DNA from: Picosynechococcus sp. PCC 7003
Lineage (GTDB): Bacteria; Cyanobacteriota; Cyanobacteriia; Cyanobacteriales; MRBY01
Direction of reading: 5' to 3'
NCBI RefSeq assembly: GCF_001693255.1
Contig: NZ_CP016474.1
Span: forward strand, 700,661 to 764,660
DNA: 64,000 bases
Shown here: positions 34,288 to 43,896 of the stretch, in pieces
How the letters are laid out: each line of letters begins with the position of its first letter
How positions within the stretch are numbered: the first letter of the stretch is position 1
Translations under genes and position numbers: made by a program
Notes under the pieces: model-generated
Seen by the model: the letters and a program-made list of their open reading frames with translations, nothing else
The model's database searches: none
Told to the model about the DNA's origin: nothing

Positions 34288-36498
34288 TTAGGATGGGGGA
34301 GTTGGTGATTTTGGGTGGGCGTCAACGGGATGCAAGATTTCTCTATATTGCTCTAAATGATAGGCAAGTTTACCCAGAAGTTCCTCCAAAGAGACTGGGT
34401 GGTAAATAATGTCATCACAAGCTAACCGCGAATGTTCATTTTGTTGATTTTGAAAGATATCGGCGGTAATCACAATGAGTTTCGGGTCTTTGCTGAGAGG
34501 GACTGTTTGGAGGTGTCGTTGGATATCGCTCAAGATCTCAGCACCATCGATGGAGGCCAATTTCAGGTCAACCAAAATTAGGTCTGGTGTCCATTGTTGC
34601 CATTGGTGATTTGAGATTGCGTCCATGGCGATCGCCTGGGTTGCGATGCCGGCCCTGGCGAGTCGCTGACAGAGTAACTCCCGCTGCTCAACTTGATCTT
34701 TAAGGAGCAAAATTTTCGGGGGTCGTCCCGTGTGCTCCACGAAAGACTGAATTGAAATCGCCGCTTGATCTTTTGCTGGCGAGGCGAGGGGCAGATCAAA
34801 CCAAAAGCAACTGCCCTGGTTTTCTGCTGTTGTAACCTGGATCTCGCCCCCCATGAGCTGGACTAACTGCTGACTAATGGCGAGGCCCAGGCCCGTACCT
34901 TGGCGCGAACGTATGCCTGTGTTGGTTTGCTGGAACACTTGAAATAATTTGTCCTGCTCATGTTCTGGGATGCCAGGCCCCGTATCAATCACCGCAAAGC
35001 GTAGACTCTGTTGGTTCGCATCATGGGTAATTTTGAGGGTCACGCGACCCACCTCAGTAAATTTAATCGCATTGCTCAGGAGATTAATTAAGACTTGTTT
35101 GAGCTTTTTCTCATCGAGATAAATCACCTCTGGTACATTGGCATCGCACTCAAAGATCAACTCTAATTGTTCTTGTTTCGCTGCCAGGACAACAAGATCG
35201 TAGATAAAATTGAGGGCTTCAACGAGATTAAAGGCTTCTCGAACGACGCTGGTTTCCCCGGCTTCCATTTTTGAGAGGGAGAGAATATCGTTGATGAGGT
35301 TCAGCAGGTGCTGGGCGCTCTGGGTGATGATATCGAGGGATTCGAGCTGATCACAAGTAAGGTTGGTATCCCCCGTGAGGAGCTCCGTAAACCCCAAAAT
35401 GGCACTGAGGGGCGTGCGGAGTTCATGGCTCATATTGGCCAAAAATTGGCTTTTTGTTTGGTTCGCCGTTTCTGCCTCTTCTTTGGCCACCTGTAAAGTT
35501 TCGAGGAGTTGGGCCTGTTGGAGGGCAATGCCCAGTTGGGTGGCGATCTGCCGCAGCATTTCGATCTCTTCAGTGAGCCAAGTGCGGGGGGCGTTGTTTT
35601 GGTAAATGCCGAGGAGCCCCCAGAGGCGATCGCCTAAAAAAATCGGGAGGGTGACATAGGCTTTGGCTTGGAAATTTTCGAGGAGCTCGATGTAACAGGG
35701 GGGAAATCCGGCTTTGTAAATATCATGAACTGCCCGATAGGTTTTGCCTTGGCGATAAATCCCCCCCTGGGTTTCCTGGAGATAGGTATCTTCTACCCAG
35801 CCTGGTAGATCACTCTCAAAAACTTTAACGATACAGCGATCATCACGCACGGCGGAATATTTCAGCAGTTCACGCTGCTGTGTACTGGCATCATTCATCA
35901 GCGATCGCCATTGGGGAGACATCGCCTCAGCCACAAAGCGACCACTCCAGTCGGGGTTAAACCGATAGATCACCACCCGGTCACAGTTCAGGGCATCGTG
36001 AATTTCTTGGGTGGTGCTCTGAAAAATTTCGTTGAGGTTGAGGGTCCGGCGAATTCGATTGATGATAACGCTGAGAATCCTTTGGCGGTTAATCGTCCGT
36101 TGCAGTTGCTCGGTCTGGTTTAACCACAGGGCTTGGAGGTGTTTGTGGTTAAGTTGCTGTTGAACCCGTTTTTGTAATTCGGTGTTGGTACAGGGCAAAA
36201 GCAACACATCATCGGCCCCAAAGGAGAAGGCTTCGGCGCGGGTTTGGGCGTGGATATCAGTGGTGGCAATAATCAGGGGGATATCACAGCTCCGCAGATC
36301 ACTTTTGAGCTGGGCAAATAGTTTACGCTCCGGACGGGACACAAAATCGAGGTTCACAATGATTAGTTCTGGATGGTTGGCGATCGCCAATGCCGACAGA
36401 TGGGCAGCGCTGGGGGCAACCTGAACTGCGGCAATCTCCCGGAGGGTCTCCAGGAAAAATTCAAGGAAATGGGCTTGGTGTTCACCAACTAGAATCAT
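34288..36498 (-). CDS. Hybrid sensor histidine kinase with cyanobacteriochrome-like GAF domain
   Basis: 736 residues. Order: an altered receiver domain (1-120; Asn49 where the phospho-Asp should be), a coiled linker, a GAF domain (about 150-320), HisKA with the phospho-acceptor His358 in [10 protein letters not shown], an HATPase (N box [12 protein letters not shown] boxes DTGPGIPE and GTGLGLAI), and a C-terminal receiver (Asp644 in LVDLKL, with His replacing the usual Lys). The GAF has [30 protein letters not shown] with Cys268 at the canonical bilin-attachment position, and [16 protein letters not shown]: the pattern of cyanobacteriochromes. So it is likely a light sensor; partner not visible. 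Confidence 0.9.
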   Translation of the reverse strand: MILVGEHQAHFLEFFLETLREIAAVQVAPSAAHLSALAIANHPELIIVNLDFVSRPERKLFAQLKSDLRSCDIPLIIATTDIHAQTRAEAFSFGADDVLLLPCTNTELQKRVQQQLNHKHLQALWLNQTEQLQRTINRQRILSVIINRIRRTLNLNEIFQSTTQEIHDALNCDRVVIYRFNPDWSGRFVAEAMSPQWRSLMNDASTQQRELLKYSAVRDDRCIVKVFESDLPGWVEDTYLQETQGGIYRQGKTYRAVHDIYKAGFPPCYIELLENFQAKAYVTLPIFLGDRLWGLLGIYQNNAPRTWLTEEIEMLRQIATQLGIALQQAQLLETLQVAKEEAETANQTKSQFLANMSHELRTPLSAILGFTELLTGDTNLTCDQLESLDIITQSAQHLLNLINDILSLSKMEAGETSVVREAFNLVEALNFIYDLVVLAAKQEQLELIFECDANVPEVIYLDEKKLKQVLINLLSNAIKFTEVGRVTLKITHDANQQSLRFAVIDTGPGIPEHEQDKLFQVFQQTNTGIRSRQGTGLGLAISQQLVQLMGGEIQVTTAENQGSCFWFDLPLASPAKDQAAISIQSFVEHTGRPPKILLLKDQVEQRELLCQRLARAGIATQAIAMDAISNHQWQQWTPDLILVDLKLASIDGAEILSDIQRHLQTVPLSKDPKLIVITADIFQNQQNEHSRLACDDIIYHPVSLEELLGKLAYHLEQYREILHPVDAHPKSPTPPS

Positions 36499-36649
36499 GA
36501 CAAAATCGCCAACCTCAGGGCAGGAGATAATTGGACTAAAAAATCAGACTGCGCTTCTCCAAAGAGCAGATATCGATCAATCTTTTGGGCCATACACTGG
36601 CACCAGTGAACAAAACGTCCCCCGGTTGCCCAGGCAGAAAAAATCTAGA

Positions 36650-38038
36650 TTAAGAGCTGGGGTTGTCTCTTCCGGTGGGTTGGGACGGGGGGATTTGGGC
36701 GGCAATAATGCCCACCATCAACCACCAGAGGGTATTGACCTGGGGGCGATACCAAACGGTATCAAATAGACCTTGGATCAATAGCCCAGTCATAGCGGCG
36801 ATCGCCCCAACTAACCAGAGTCCTTCTATTTTATGCCGGGACTGAAAGTCTTTAAGGCTTTGTAAAGCTTGGCTAAAGATATTAATCAGCAACCACACAA
36901 ACGTGGTCAAACCTAGTAAGCCTGTTTCCACAGCAGTTTCCAAAAAAATAGAATAGGCACTCAGGGCAGAAAAACGACTTTCCATATACTGGGGATACAC
37001 CGCATTAAAGGCGTCATGGCCTGGCCCAATCCCCAACAGGGGGCGATCGCCAATCATCCGCAGTACCGCCCACCACACATTAATCCGAAAATTATTACTA
37101 CTATCGCCCCGCCAGGAAAAAATACTCAACAACCGCAGACGAATGGCATCAACACCCAATACCGCAATCAGGATTAGCCCCGCCCCAAAACCAAAACACA
37201 GGGGCAGCAACCATTTGCGCCAAAAAGGACTGAGGCGATCGCCATACCAACTGTAGAGCAATAACCCTCCCACAACGGCGGCCCCCACCATGGCTAACCA
37301 ACCACCCCGACTATCGGTAAAAAATAGGCAGGCTGCATTGGTCGCAAACATGGCCCCTGCTAGGGTTTTCTGGATCTTGGTGCGCCAAATTAGCATCGCT
37401 ACCCCACTAAAGGCGATCGCCCCCAGCAGATAACCGGCCAGGAGATTTGGATTCCCCAGATAGCTGTAGACCCTAGTGTCATTGGCAAATTCCGACAAGG
37501 GGTCATTCCAGGTGGCCAACTGTTCTACCCCAAAAAATTCCTGGCGAATCCCATAGCCACTCACCACCAGGGACACCATTAAATACACCCAAATGACCCC
37601 TGCGAGAATTTTGGGCGATCGCAATATCCGCGCACAAAATGCAAAGAAAATTAGATATAGCAACAGTTGCACCAATCCCGATAAGGCCGCTCCCTTAACC
37701 GGTGACAAGACCGTGGCGATCGCCGCAATGCCCCCATACAGAGCCACCAAAAGATGAATCCCTGTCACTTGTCCTAGGGGGAGATCCGACAGGCTCAGTA
37801 AAACCCAATAGCCCGCACAGGCCAACAGCAAAAACCCGATTAAGGTTGTCGAAACAAAGGGCGCTGCCACCAGTAACACGCAGAGAACCATTGCCCCTAG
37901 GGGCTCTGCCCATTGCAATAACCAACTACCGCCCCGCCAAGCCTGTAAAAGTCCGAACACCCGATAACTTACACTGGCCCGTAACCAAGGCTCAAAGGGA
38001 AAGCGCAAAAAGAGAATTTGCTGCCACACTGCCGCCAT
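36650..38038 (-). CDS. ictB: IctB-family membrane protein (O-antigen ligase superfamily)
   Basis: 462 residues with about ten membrane helices. GNPNLLAGYLLGAIAFSG, FTDSRGGWLAM and the Wzy_C-type DRPLLGIGPGHDAFNAVYPQYM are conserved in IctB. The protein was named for inorganic carbon accumulation in Synechococcus, but its superfamily are O-antigen ligases and its real action is debated. ATG at 38038. It lies 46 bp after rsgA on the same strand and 151 bp before the kinase, so it could be part of either unit. Confidence 0.85.
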   Translation of the reverse strand: MAAVWQQILFLRFPFEPWLRASVSYRVFGLLQAWRGGSWLLQWAEPLGAMVLCVLLVAAPFVSTTLIGFLLLACAGYWVLLSLSDLPLGQVTGIHLLVALYGGIAAIATVLSPVKGAALSGLVQLLLYLIFFAFCARILRSPKILAGVIWVYLMVSLVVSGYGIRQEFFGVEQLATWNDPLSEFANDTRVYSYLGNPNLLAGYLLGAIAFSGVAMLIWRTKIQKTLAGAMFATNAACLFFTDSRGGWLAMVGAAVVGGLLLYSWYGDRLSPFWRKWLLPLCFGFGAGLILIAVLGVDAIRLRLLSIFSWRGDSSNNFRINVWWAVLRMIGDRPLLGIGPGHDAFNAVYPQYMESRFSALSAYSIFLETAVETGLLGLTTFVWLLINIFSQALQSLKDFQSRHKIEGLWLVGAIAAMTGLLIQGLFDTVWYRPQVNTLWWLMVGIIAAQIPPSQPTGRDNPSS

Positions 38039-38084
38039 GAACCATCAACCTCAGTATTGTGTAACTGTTCATTGTAGGGGAGAT

Positions 38085-39161
38085 TTAGCCGTCGTCATCA
38101 CCATACAACTCATCGAGGGACTGCTTCTCGTATAAATCTTTTAAATTCTGGTGCCGCTCCCGCCGGGAAGTACGCCGATATTTTTTGGTCGCCAATTTCG
38201 GTTCCTGGATTTGTTTCCCTGCAGCTGTAATTTTTACTTTAAGATTGTCTTCTTCATCCCGTTGCTGTTGCTGGGCTTCACGGTAGGCGATCGCCTCTTC
38301 AAGAAATTTCTCATAGATTTCATAGCGTTCCCAATCCCGTCCCACCGCGCAGTTGGGTTCCTGCAGGTGGAGACAATCCTTGAACTGGCAGTTTTCTTCC
38401 TTGAGTTGGGCACGAATCTCTGGAAAATAGCCCCCCAAATCCTGGGGGAGTACCGACCAATCCGGCTGATTAAACCCAGGGCTATCGGCCAAGAGACCCC
38501 CCTGGGGCAGCGAAAATAATTCCACATGGCGGGTGGTGTGTCGTCCCCGTTGCAATTTGCCCGAGACTTCGCCTACCCGTAGCGCCACCTGAGGGATTAA
38601 ACGATTGATGAGACTTGATTTACCCACCCCCGAAGGCCCAGCCACTACGGTGATTTTATCCTTGAGTCTTGCTTCTAGGTCGGCCATGCCAGCATCCTGG
38701 ATCACACTAAAAAAGACAGCTCGATAACCCCATTGTTGTAAGCGTTCGGCCCAGCTCTGCTGTTCTGTTGTCGAGAGCAAATCCTGTTTATTAAGACCGA
38801 GTAATAATGGCAATCCCGTTGACTCTGCTTTGATCAAGAAGCGACTCAGTTGCCAGGGATCAAGAGATGGCTCCGCCAGGGCAAACACCAGTAACAGTTG
38901 GTCAGCATTGGCCACAGGGGGCCGATCTAAAACGGTGCGGCGGGATAAAACCTGCGCGATCGCCCCCCGTCTGTCTTGAAAATCTGCTTCCTCAACGATG
39001 ACCTGGTCTCCCACCATGACCCGTTGACCAATTTTTTTTAAGCGAGCCCGTCGTGTACAGAGCAAATGCCCTGCCCCGGCTTGGAGTTGCACATGGTAGA
39101 AGTTTGCCTGAACCGCCGTTACGGTTCCCTGGAGGTTCCCTGGAGTTGCTCCGCCACTCAT
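38085..39161 (-). CDS. rsgA: Ribosome biogenesis GTPase RsgA
   Basis: 358 residues from ATG 39161, which overlaps the tusA-like stop as ATGA; an ATG 21 nt upstream is possible. An N-terminal OB fold (GTVTAVQANFYHVQL) precedes a circularly permuted GTPase: G4 LNKQDLL comes before G1 GPSGVGKSSLIN and G3 ADSPGF. The C-terminal zinc knuckle is CQFKDCLHLQEPNCAV. It acts in late 30S assembly. An extra basic C-terminal tail ends DELYGDDDG. Translationally coupled to the preceding gene. Confidence 0.96.
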   Translation of the reverse strand: MSGGATPGNLQGTVTAVQANFYHVQLQAGAGHLLCTRRARLKKIGQRVMVGDQVIVEEADFQDRRGAIAQVLSRRTVLDRPPVANADQLLLVFALAEPSLDPWQLSRFLIKAESTGLPLLLGLNKQDLLSTTEQQSWAERLQQWGYRAVFFSVIQDAGMADLEARLKDKITVVAGPSGVGKSSLINRLIPQVALRVGEVSGKLQRGRHTTRHVELFSLPQGGLLADSPGFNQPDWSVLPQDLGGYFPEIRAQLKEENCQFKDCLHLQEPNCAVGRDWERYEIYEKFLEEAIAYREAQQQQRDEEDNLKVKITAAGKQIQEPKLATKKYRRTSRRERHQNLKDLYEKQSLDELYGDDDG

Positions 39162-39412
39162 GTCGCCGGACAACGGACCCATAATGCGTAATGGCCCTCC
39201 GGTTGGGCGATCGCCTTTTCTACCAAATACCCTTCCATCGTCAAACTATCCGGCACCTGCTCCATGGGTTCCCCCGCATCAAGCCACACTTCTAGCAGGG
39301 CATTGGGGGCCATTTTCTTCAGTTGTAATTTCGTACGCACAAAATTAATCGGGCAGGGTGTCCCCCGCAAATCTAACCGTGCGTCTGCCTCTAATGGTTG
39401 CGGATTGCTCAT
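39158..39412 (-). CDS. TusA/SirA-family sulfur carrier
   Basis: 84 residues. [21 protein letters not shown] holds the CPxP site (Cys20), the sulfur-carrying cysteine of TusA-type proteins, near the N-terminus. The rest forms the usual beta-alpha-beta. Possible tasks are sulfur transfer to tRNA or cofactors. It is locked between dnaJ and rsgA by two ATGA overlaps, so translation of all three is coupled. This placement suggests a link to folding or ribosome assembly, but that is inference. Confidence 0.88.
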   Translation of the reverse strand: MSNPQPLEADARLDLRGTPCPINFVRTKLQLKKMAPNALLEVWLDAGEPMEQVPDSLTMEGYLVEKAIAQPEGHYALWVRCPAT

Positions 39413-40545
39413 TTGTTATGGAATAGGTTCCCCAATAACCCTTCAAAGCCACCTTTGCTATGTTCAGTGCCCTTTAATTTCGCCAGTTGGTGCAGTAGTT
39501 CTTTTTCTTCCCGACTTACCTTTGTCGGAATCACGACTTTGACCGTAATCAAATGATCGCCACGGCTCACTGGATTACCCAGTTTAGGCACCCCTTTTCC
39601 TTCCAAGGTGAGGACTTTGTTGGGCTGTAAACCTGCTGGAATAGTTAAATCTTCTGTGCCGTCAACAGTTTTCACCTTCACGGTGTCCCCCAGGATTGCC
39701 TGGAGATAACTAATTTCAATTTCCGAGAGGATATTCGTGCCGTCGCGGCGGAACTCTTTATCAGCATTGACAGCTAAATAAACGTAGAGATCCCCAGGCG
39801 GGCCACCTTTTACACCAGCATCACCTTCCCGCGATACCCGCAACCGAGTGCCACTATCAACCCCAGCTGGAATCGTGATTTTGAGCTTTTTCGTCTCTTG
39901 CTTGCGGCCAGCACCACCGCAGGATTCACATTTGTCGGCGATTACTTGCCCTTCTCCGTTACAGGTTGGACAAACAGAAACCTGGGCAAAACTACCAAAG
40001 GGGGTGCGGGTCGCCCGTCGGACTTGACCGGTACCGTTACAGGTGCCGCAGGTGTTTGCCGAAGTGCCAGCCTTTGCCCCGGAGCCACTACAGATTTTAC
40101 AGGTCTCTAGGTGGGGAATACGGATTTCCTTTTCTCCCCCAAAAATTGCTTCTTTAAAGTCGAGCTTTAGGTCTAGGCGGAGGTCATCACCCCGCATTGG
40201 CCCACTGCGTCGGCGACCGCCCCCGGTGGCACCAGTCCCCATACCGCCAAAACCGCTGAAAATTGTCTCAAAAATATCAGCAAAGCCGCCCATGTCGCCG
40301 TAATCAGCGCCAGCAGCCCCGGCCCCAGAGACCCCAGCTTCACCAAAGCGATCATAACGGGCTCGGGTTTCCGGTTCCGAGAGAACCTCGTAGGCACGGT
40401 TAATTTCTTTAAATTTTTCTTCGGCCCCAGGGTCTTTATTCACATCTGGGTGATATTGACGCGCTAGACGACGATAAGCCCGCTTGAGTTCATCTTTCCC
40501 ACAATCACGGGAGACACCGAGAATTTCGTAAAAGTCGCCTGCCAT
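39409..40545 (-). CDS. dnaJ: Chaperone DnaJ (Hsp40, type I)
   Basis: 378 residues. J domain with HPD at 32-34 ([11 protein letters not shown]), a Gly-rich part, then four CxxCxGxG zinc repeats ([32 protein letters not shown]) and the C-terminal substrate-binding region. It recruits unfolded proteins to DnaK and stimulates its ATPase. ATG at 40545. The stop TGA overlaps the next ATG. Confidence 0.97.
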   Translation of the reverse strand: MAGDFYEILGVSRDCGKDELKRAYRRLARQYHPDVNKDPGAEEKFKEINRAYEVLSEPETRARYDRFGEAGVSGAGAAGADYGDMGGFADIFETIFSGFGGMGTGATGGGRRRSGPMRGDDLRLDLKLDFKEAIFGGEKEIRIPHLETCKICSGSGAKAGTSANTCGTCNGTGQVRRATRTPFGSFAQVSVCPTCNGEGQVIADKCESCGGAGRKQETKKLKITIPAGVDSGTRLRVSREGDAGVKGGPPGDLYVYLAVNADKEFRRDGTNILSEIEISYLQAILGDTVKVKTVDGTEDLTIPAGLQPNKVLTLEGKGVPKLGNPVSRGDHLITVKVVIPTKVSREEKELLHQLAKLKGTEHSKGGFEGLLGNLFHNK

Positions 40546-40666
40546 AAACCTTTTCTAATAACGAGCACAATCTAGCCTTTACCAATCTTAACTTGAACTG
40601 GGAAAACCTGAAAAGTGTTGTGGGGAATAGTTGTTTTGTCTGGGTCAAGGTTTAGCCACAACCCAA

Positions 40667-42622
40667 TCAGTCAATTGCTTCGTAATCCCCAGTGATATTT
40701 CCTTCGCCATTTTCGACGACCACGCCGGCCTCGGTGGGAAATTCGATCAAATCATTGCCAGCAGTATCTGGCATGGAAACCACTGAGATGGGCTGATAAG
40801 TCGGTGTATCGCCCTCACGGTCATAGAGTTTTGAGCCAATGGCCAGGAGTGCCGTCTTAAAGTCTTCGAGTAGGCGGCGAATTTCGGCACTGGAGAAGGA
40901 ACGGTCGGTAAAGGATTGTTCTAAAACAGCACGTTTTTGAATGAGTTGGGTTTTTACTTCTTCGGTGAGCAATTCACTATTTTCCCGCAGGGTGGCATCT
41001 AGGCTATAGAAGAGGCTATCGGCTTGGTTTTGAAGGTCAACTACCTGGAGACGCTGGCGGTCTTGTTCTGCGTATTTTGCGGCTTCGGCGCGCATGGCTT
41101 CAATTTCAGCGGGGTCAAGGCCACCGGTATTGGTGATTTTAATGCCCTGTTCTTTGCCGGTGCCGCGATCCTGGGCGGACACTTGCAAAATACCGTTGAC
41201 GTCAATTTCGAAGCTTACTTCAATTTGGGGTAAGCCCCGGGGAGCAGGGGGAATCCCTGTAAGCAAAAACTTCCCTAGACTTTTATTGTCTTTCGCAAGG
41301 GCCCGCTCACCTTGTAAGACATGAATTTCTACGGAAGTTTGGCCATCGGTGGCGGTGGAAAAAACTTGGGAGTTGTTGGTGGGAAGGGTGGTGTTACGGT
41401 CGATGATTTTGGTAAAGACTTCGCCGAGGGTTTCGATGCCGAGGGAAATGGGGGTGACATCAAGGAGAAGCACATCTTTTACTTCGCCATTCAGGACACC
41501 GGCTTGGATCGCCGCACCAATGGCGATCGCCTCGTCAGGATTCACTGAGCGGTCAATTTGTTTGCCATGGAAAAAACCTTGAATAGCCTGCTGGACTGCG
41601 GGAATGCGCGTAGAGCCGCCCACCAAAATAATTCGATCAATATTATCAACCGTTAATTCCGCATCTTTGAGAGCTTGGTCTACAGGGTGGAGGGTCGCCT
41701 CAATATAATCTTTGACCAGCTCCTCAAACTTCGAGCGACTCAAATCAATTTCAAAATGCTTGGGGCCAGTGTCATCGGCGGTAATAAACGGCAAATTAAT
41801 TGACGTTGTAATGGTGCTAGACAATTCGATCTTGGCTTTTTCTGCCGCTTCCCGGAGCCGTTGGAGGGCCATCTTATCGCTGCTTAGATCAATGCCTTCG
41901 AGTTGCTGAAACTTTTCGACCATCCATTCCACAATGGCATTGTCGAAATCATCGCCACCGAGTTGATTGTTCCCAGACGTGGCCTTGACCTCAAACACCC
42001 CATCCCCCAATTGCAAGATTGAGACATCGAAGGTTCCACCTCCAAGGTCAAATACCAGGATGAACTGTTCTTGATCCTGTTTGTCTAAACCATAGGCAAG
42101 GGCTGCCGCCGTAGGCTCATTAATGATTCGGAGTACCTCAAGACCGGCGATCGTCCCAGCATCTTTAGTGGCTTGCCGTTGGGCATCAGTAAAGTAGGCT
42201 GGCACAGTGATGACCGCTTGAAAAACCTCCTCGCCTAAAAATGCCTCTGCATCGGCCTTGAGCTTTTGGAGAACCATTGCTGAAATTTCCTGGGGCGTAA
42301 AAACCTGTTTCCGCACCGCCACATCAACGGTATCGTCCTTTCCCTTAACGCATTTGTAAGGAACCCGACGCCGCTCTTGTTCTGTGTCATCCCAGCGACG
42401 GCCAATGAACCGCTTGATACTATAGACTGTGTTCTCGGCATTGGTTACGCTTTGGCGTTTTGCCAATTGACCCACGAGGCGAATCTCACTTTTACCAAAA
42501 CCGACAATGCTTGGCGTGGTGCGTGCCCCTTCTGCATTGGTGATCACAATGGGATTACCGCCCTCAAGGACAGAAACACAGCTATTGGTAGTGCCAAGAT
42601 CGATGCCAATTACTTTGCCCAT
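40667..42622 (-). CDS. dnaK: Chaperone DnaK (Hsp70)
   Basis: 651 residues from ATG 42622 ([22 protein letters not shown]); the open frame runs 24 codons further upstream but this is the family start. [16 protein letters not shown] and [13 protein letters not shown] are Hsp70 signatures; the substrate domain begins [11 protein letters not shown]. The tail ([12 protein letters not shown]) lacks the bacterial EEVKD ending. Cyanobacteria have two or three DnaK genes; linkage to grpE and the tail recall DnaK1 of Synechocystis, which is from memory. Gaps are 117 bp to grpE and 121 bp to dnaJ. Confidence 0.96.
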   Translation of the reverse strand: MGKVIGIDLGTTNSCVSVLEGGNPIVITNAEGARTTPSIVGFGKSEIRLVGQLAKRQSVTNAENTVYSIKRFIGRRWDDTEQERRRVPYKCVKGKDDTVDVAVRKQVFTPQEISAMVLQKLKADAEAFLGEEVFQAVITVPAYFTDAQRQATKDAGTIAGLEVLRIINEPTAAALAYGLDKQDQEQFILVFDLGGGTFDVSILQLGDGVFEVKATSGNNQLGGDDFDNAIVEWMVEKFQQLEGIDLSSDKMALQRLREAAEKAKIELSSTITTSINLPFITADDTGPKHFEIDLSRSKFEELVKDYIEATLHPVDQALKDAELTVDNIDRIILVGGSTRIPAVQQAIQGFFHGKQIDRSVNPDEAIAIGAAIQAGVLNGEVKDVLLLDVTPISLGIETLGEVFTKIIDRNTTLPTNNSQVFSTATDGQTSVEIHVLQGERALAKDNKSLGKFLLTGIPPAPRGLPQIEVSFEIDVNGILQVSAQDRGTGKEQGIKITNTGGLDPAEIEAMRAEAAKYAEQDRQRLQVVDLQNQADSLFYSLDATLRENSELLTEEVKTQLIQKRAVLEQSFTDRSFSSAEIRRLLEDFKTALLAIGSKLYDREGDTPTYQPISVVSMPDTAGNDLIEFPTEAGVVVENGEGNITGDYEAID

Positions 42623-42739
42623 GGTTCGCAGCCGGAAGACGATAAGGATTTTTTCAATACTACTGAAGATTTTGTCTGGGGCCAGGAACTGCAACAGTTT
42701 ATGCTTATAGGCCCCATCGCAAAAATGTGGGTTTAACCC

Positions 42740-43489
42740 TTAACTTTCACTGGTGCTGGTTTCGTCGTTAGGCGTTTCTTCAGGAGCAGCGGCAACCTTA
42801 ACCATGGCATGGCGTAGCACCATATCTCCTAAAAGATAGCCACGCACGACCTGTTCAATCACAGTGCCTTCTGGGTGCTCACTGGTGGGTTCTTGGAAGA
42901 TCGCCTCGTGGAAATTGGGATCAAATTCTTCGCCCTCGGGACGCATCGCAGAGACGCCAATTTTTTTCAGGCCATCGACAAGTTGTTTGTAAACTCCTTG
43001 ATAGCTTTTGTGAATTGTCATTTCACCATCGGTGGAAGGCTTGATCTGCAGTCTAGCCCGCTCAAAGTTGTCAACGGCCCCCAGGATTTCATTGACGGTA
43101 TTGCACTTGATGCGCAATTCCATTTCTTCTTTTTCTTTACTGGTGCGTTTGCGAAAATTTTCAAAGTCGGCGGCGATCCGCATATATTGGCTTTTGAAAT
43201 TTTCGGTTTGTTGACTTTGGGTACTGAGCTGTTGACGCAGGGTACTGACCTCCTGCTGGAGGGCGGCAATGACAGCTTCTAGTTCGGCACCATCGAGGGG
43301 CGTGTCATCGGCCTCCTGGTCAGGGGCTTGGTCTGCTGTATCGGTGTTTGTTTCGACTTGAGCTTCGATCGTCGCGGCATCCTCCCCAAGGTTAGACTCG
43401 ATGGTTGTCTCGGGGGCCTCGTCGGAAACAGACTCGGGCGTGCTTCCTGGATCAATTGGGCTATCAAGATTTTTCGCGTCTTCTACCAT
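42740..43489 (-). CDS. grpE: GrpE, nucleotide exchange factor for DnaK
   Basis: 249 residues. An acidic, disordered first third (about 1-75) is followed by a long coiled helix ([25 protein letters not shown] region) and the head with [17 protein letters not shown] and the C-terminal signature [24 protein letters not shown]. It opens DnaK to release ADP. First gene of the minus-strand run, divergent from pilB. No CIRCE palindrome is seen in its upstream spacer. Confidence 0.96.
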   Translation of the reverse strand: MVEDAKNLDSPIDPGSTPESVSDEAPETTIESNLGEDAATIEAQVETNTDTADQAPDQEADDTPLDGAELEAVIAALQQEVSTLRQQLSTQSQQTENFKSQYMRIAADFENFRKRTSKEKEEMELRIKCNTVNEILGAVDNFERARLQIKPSTDGEMTIHKSYQGVYKQLVDGLKKIGVSAMRPEGEEFDPNFHEAIFQEPTSEHPEGTVIEQVVRGYLLGDMVLRHAMVKVAAAPEETPNDETSTSES

Positions 43490-43896
43490 GGTTGCTTGAA
43501 CTAGTTATTTTTAGGATTGGCTATGGGTTTATATCGATGTTTTTAGTCGTTTCTATCCTAGTAGTGTTGGTGGGCGATCGCCTAACCTAGAGTAAAAACA
43601 TCAAATATAGGTCTTTTAACATTACCAAATGTAACATTGTCCCCCATGGTTCCCATCTTTCCCCGGTAAAAAGAACAAAACTTCAAGCAACCGCTATATT
43701 GGAAAGAAATAGTATTGGTACCGTAACCTACACAAACAGTCGCCATTACTCTGCTCTAGTCCTCTTGATCCCAAAAAGCAGATTCTTTCTGCTACATTCA
43801 GCATTGAACATACGAATAATCACATTTTCAACCACTATCCCGCTTTTCTTTTTTGCCTAGTCTGCCGTCATTTGCCAATGCTGTCTGGTTTTTCCT
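43490..43896. other. Divergent spacer between grpE and pilB
   Basis: 407 bp without a gene. It must contain promoters for the chaperone and pilus operons. TATATT at 43696-43701 is a possible pilB -10; ACATTACCAAATGTAACATTG near 43619-43639 is a loose repeat. I see no CIRCE element, RNA gene or terminator. Confidence 0.45.

Noticed and set aside
43490-43896. Search for a CIRCE heat-shock operator upstream of grpE
   Set aside because: No TTAGCACTC-N9-GAGTGCTAA or near form is present.
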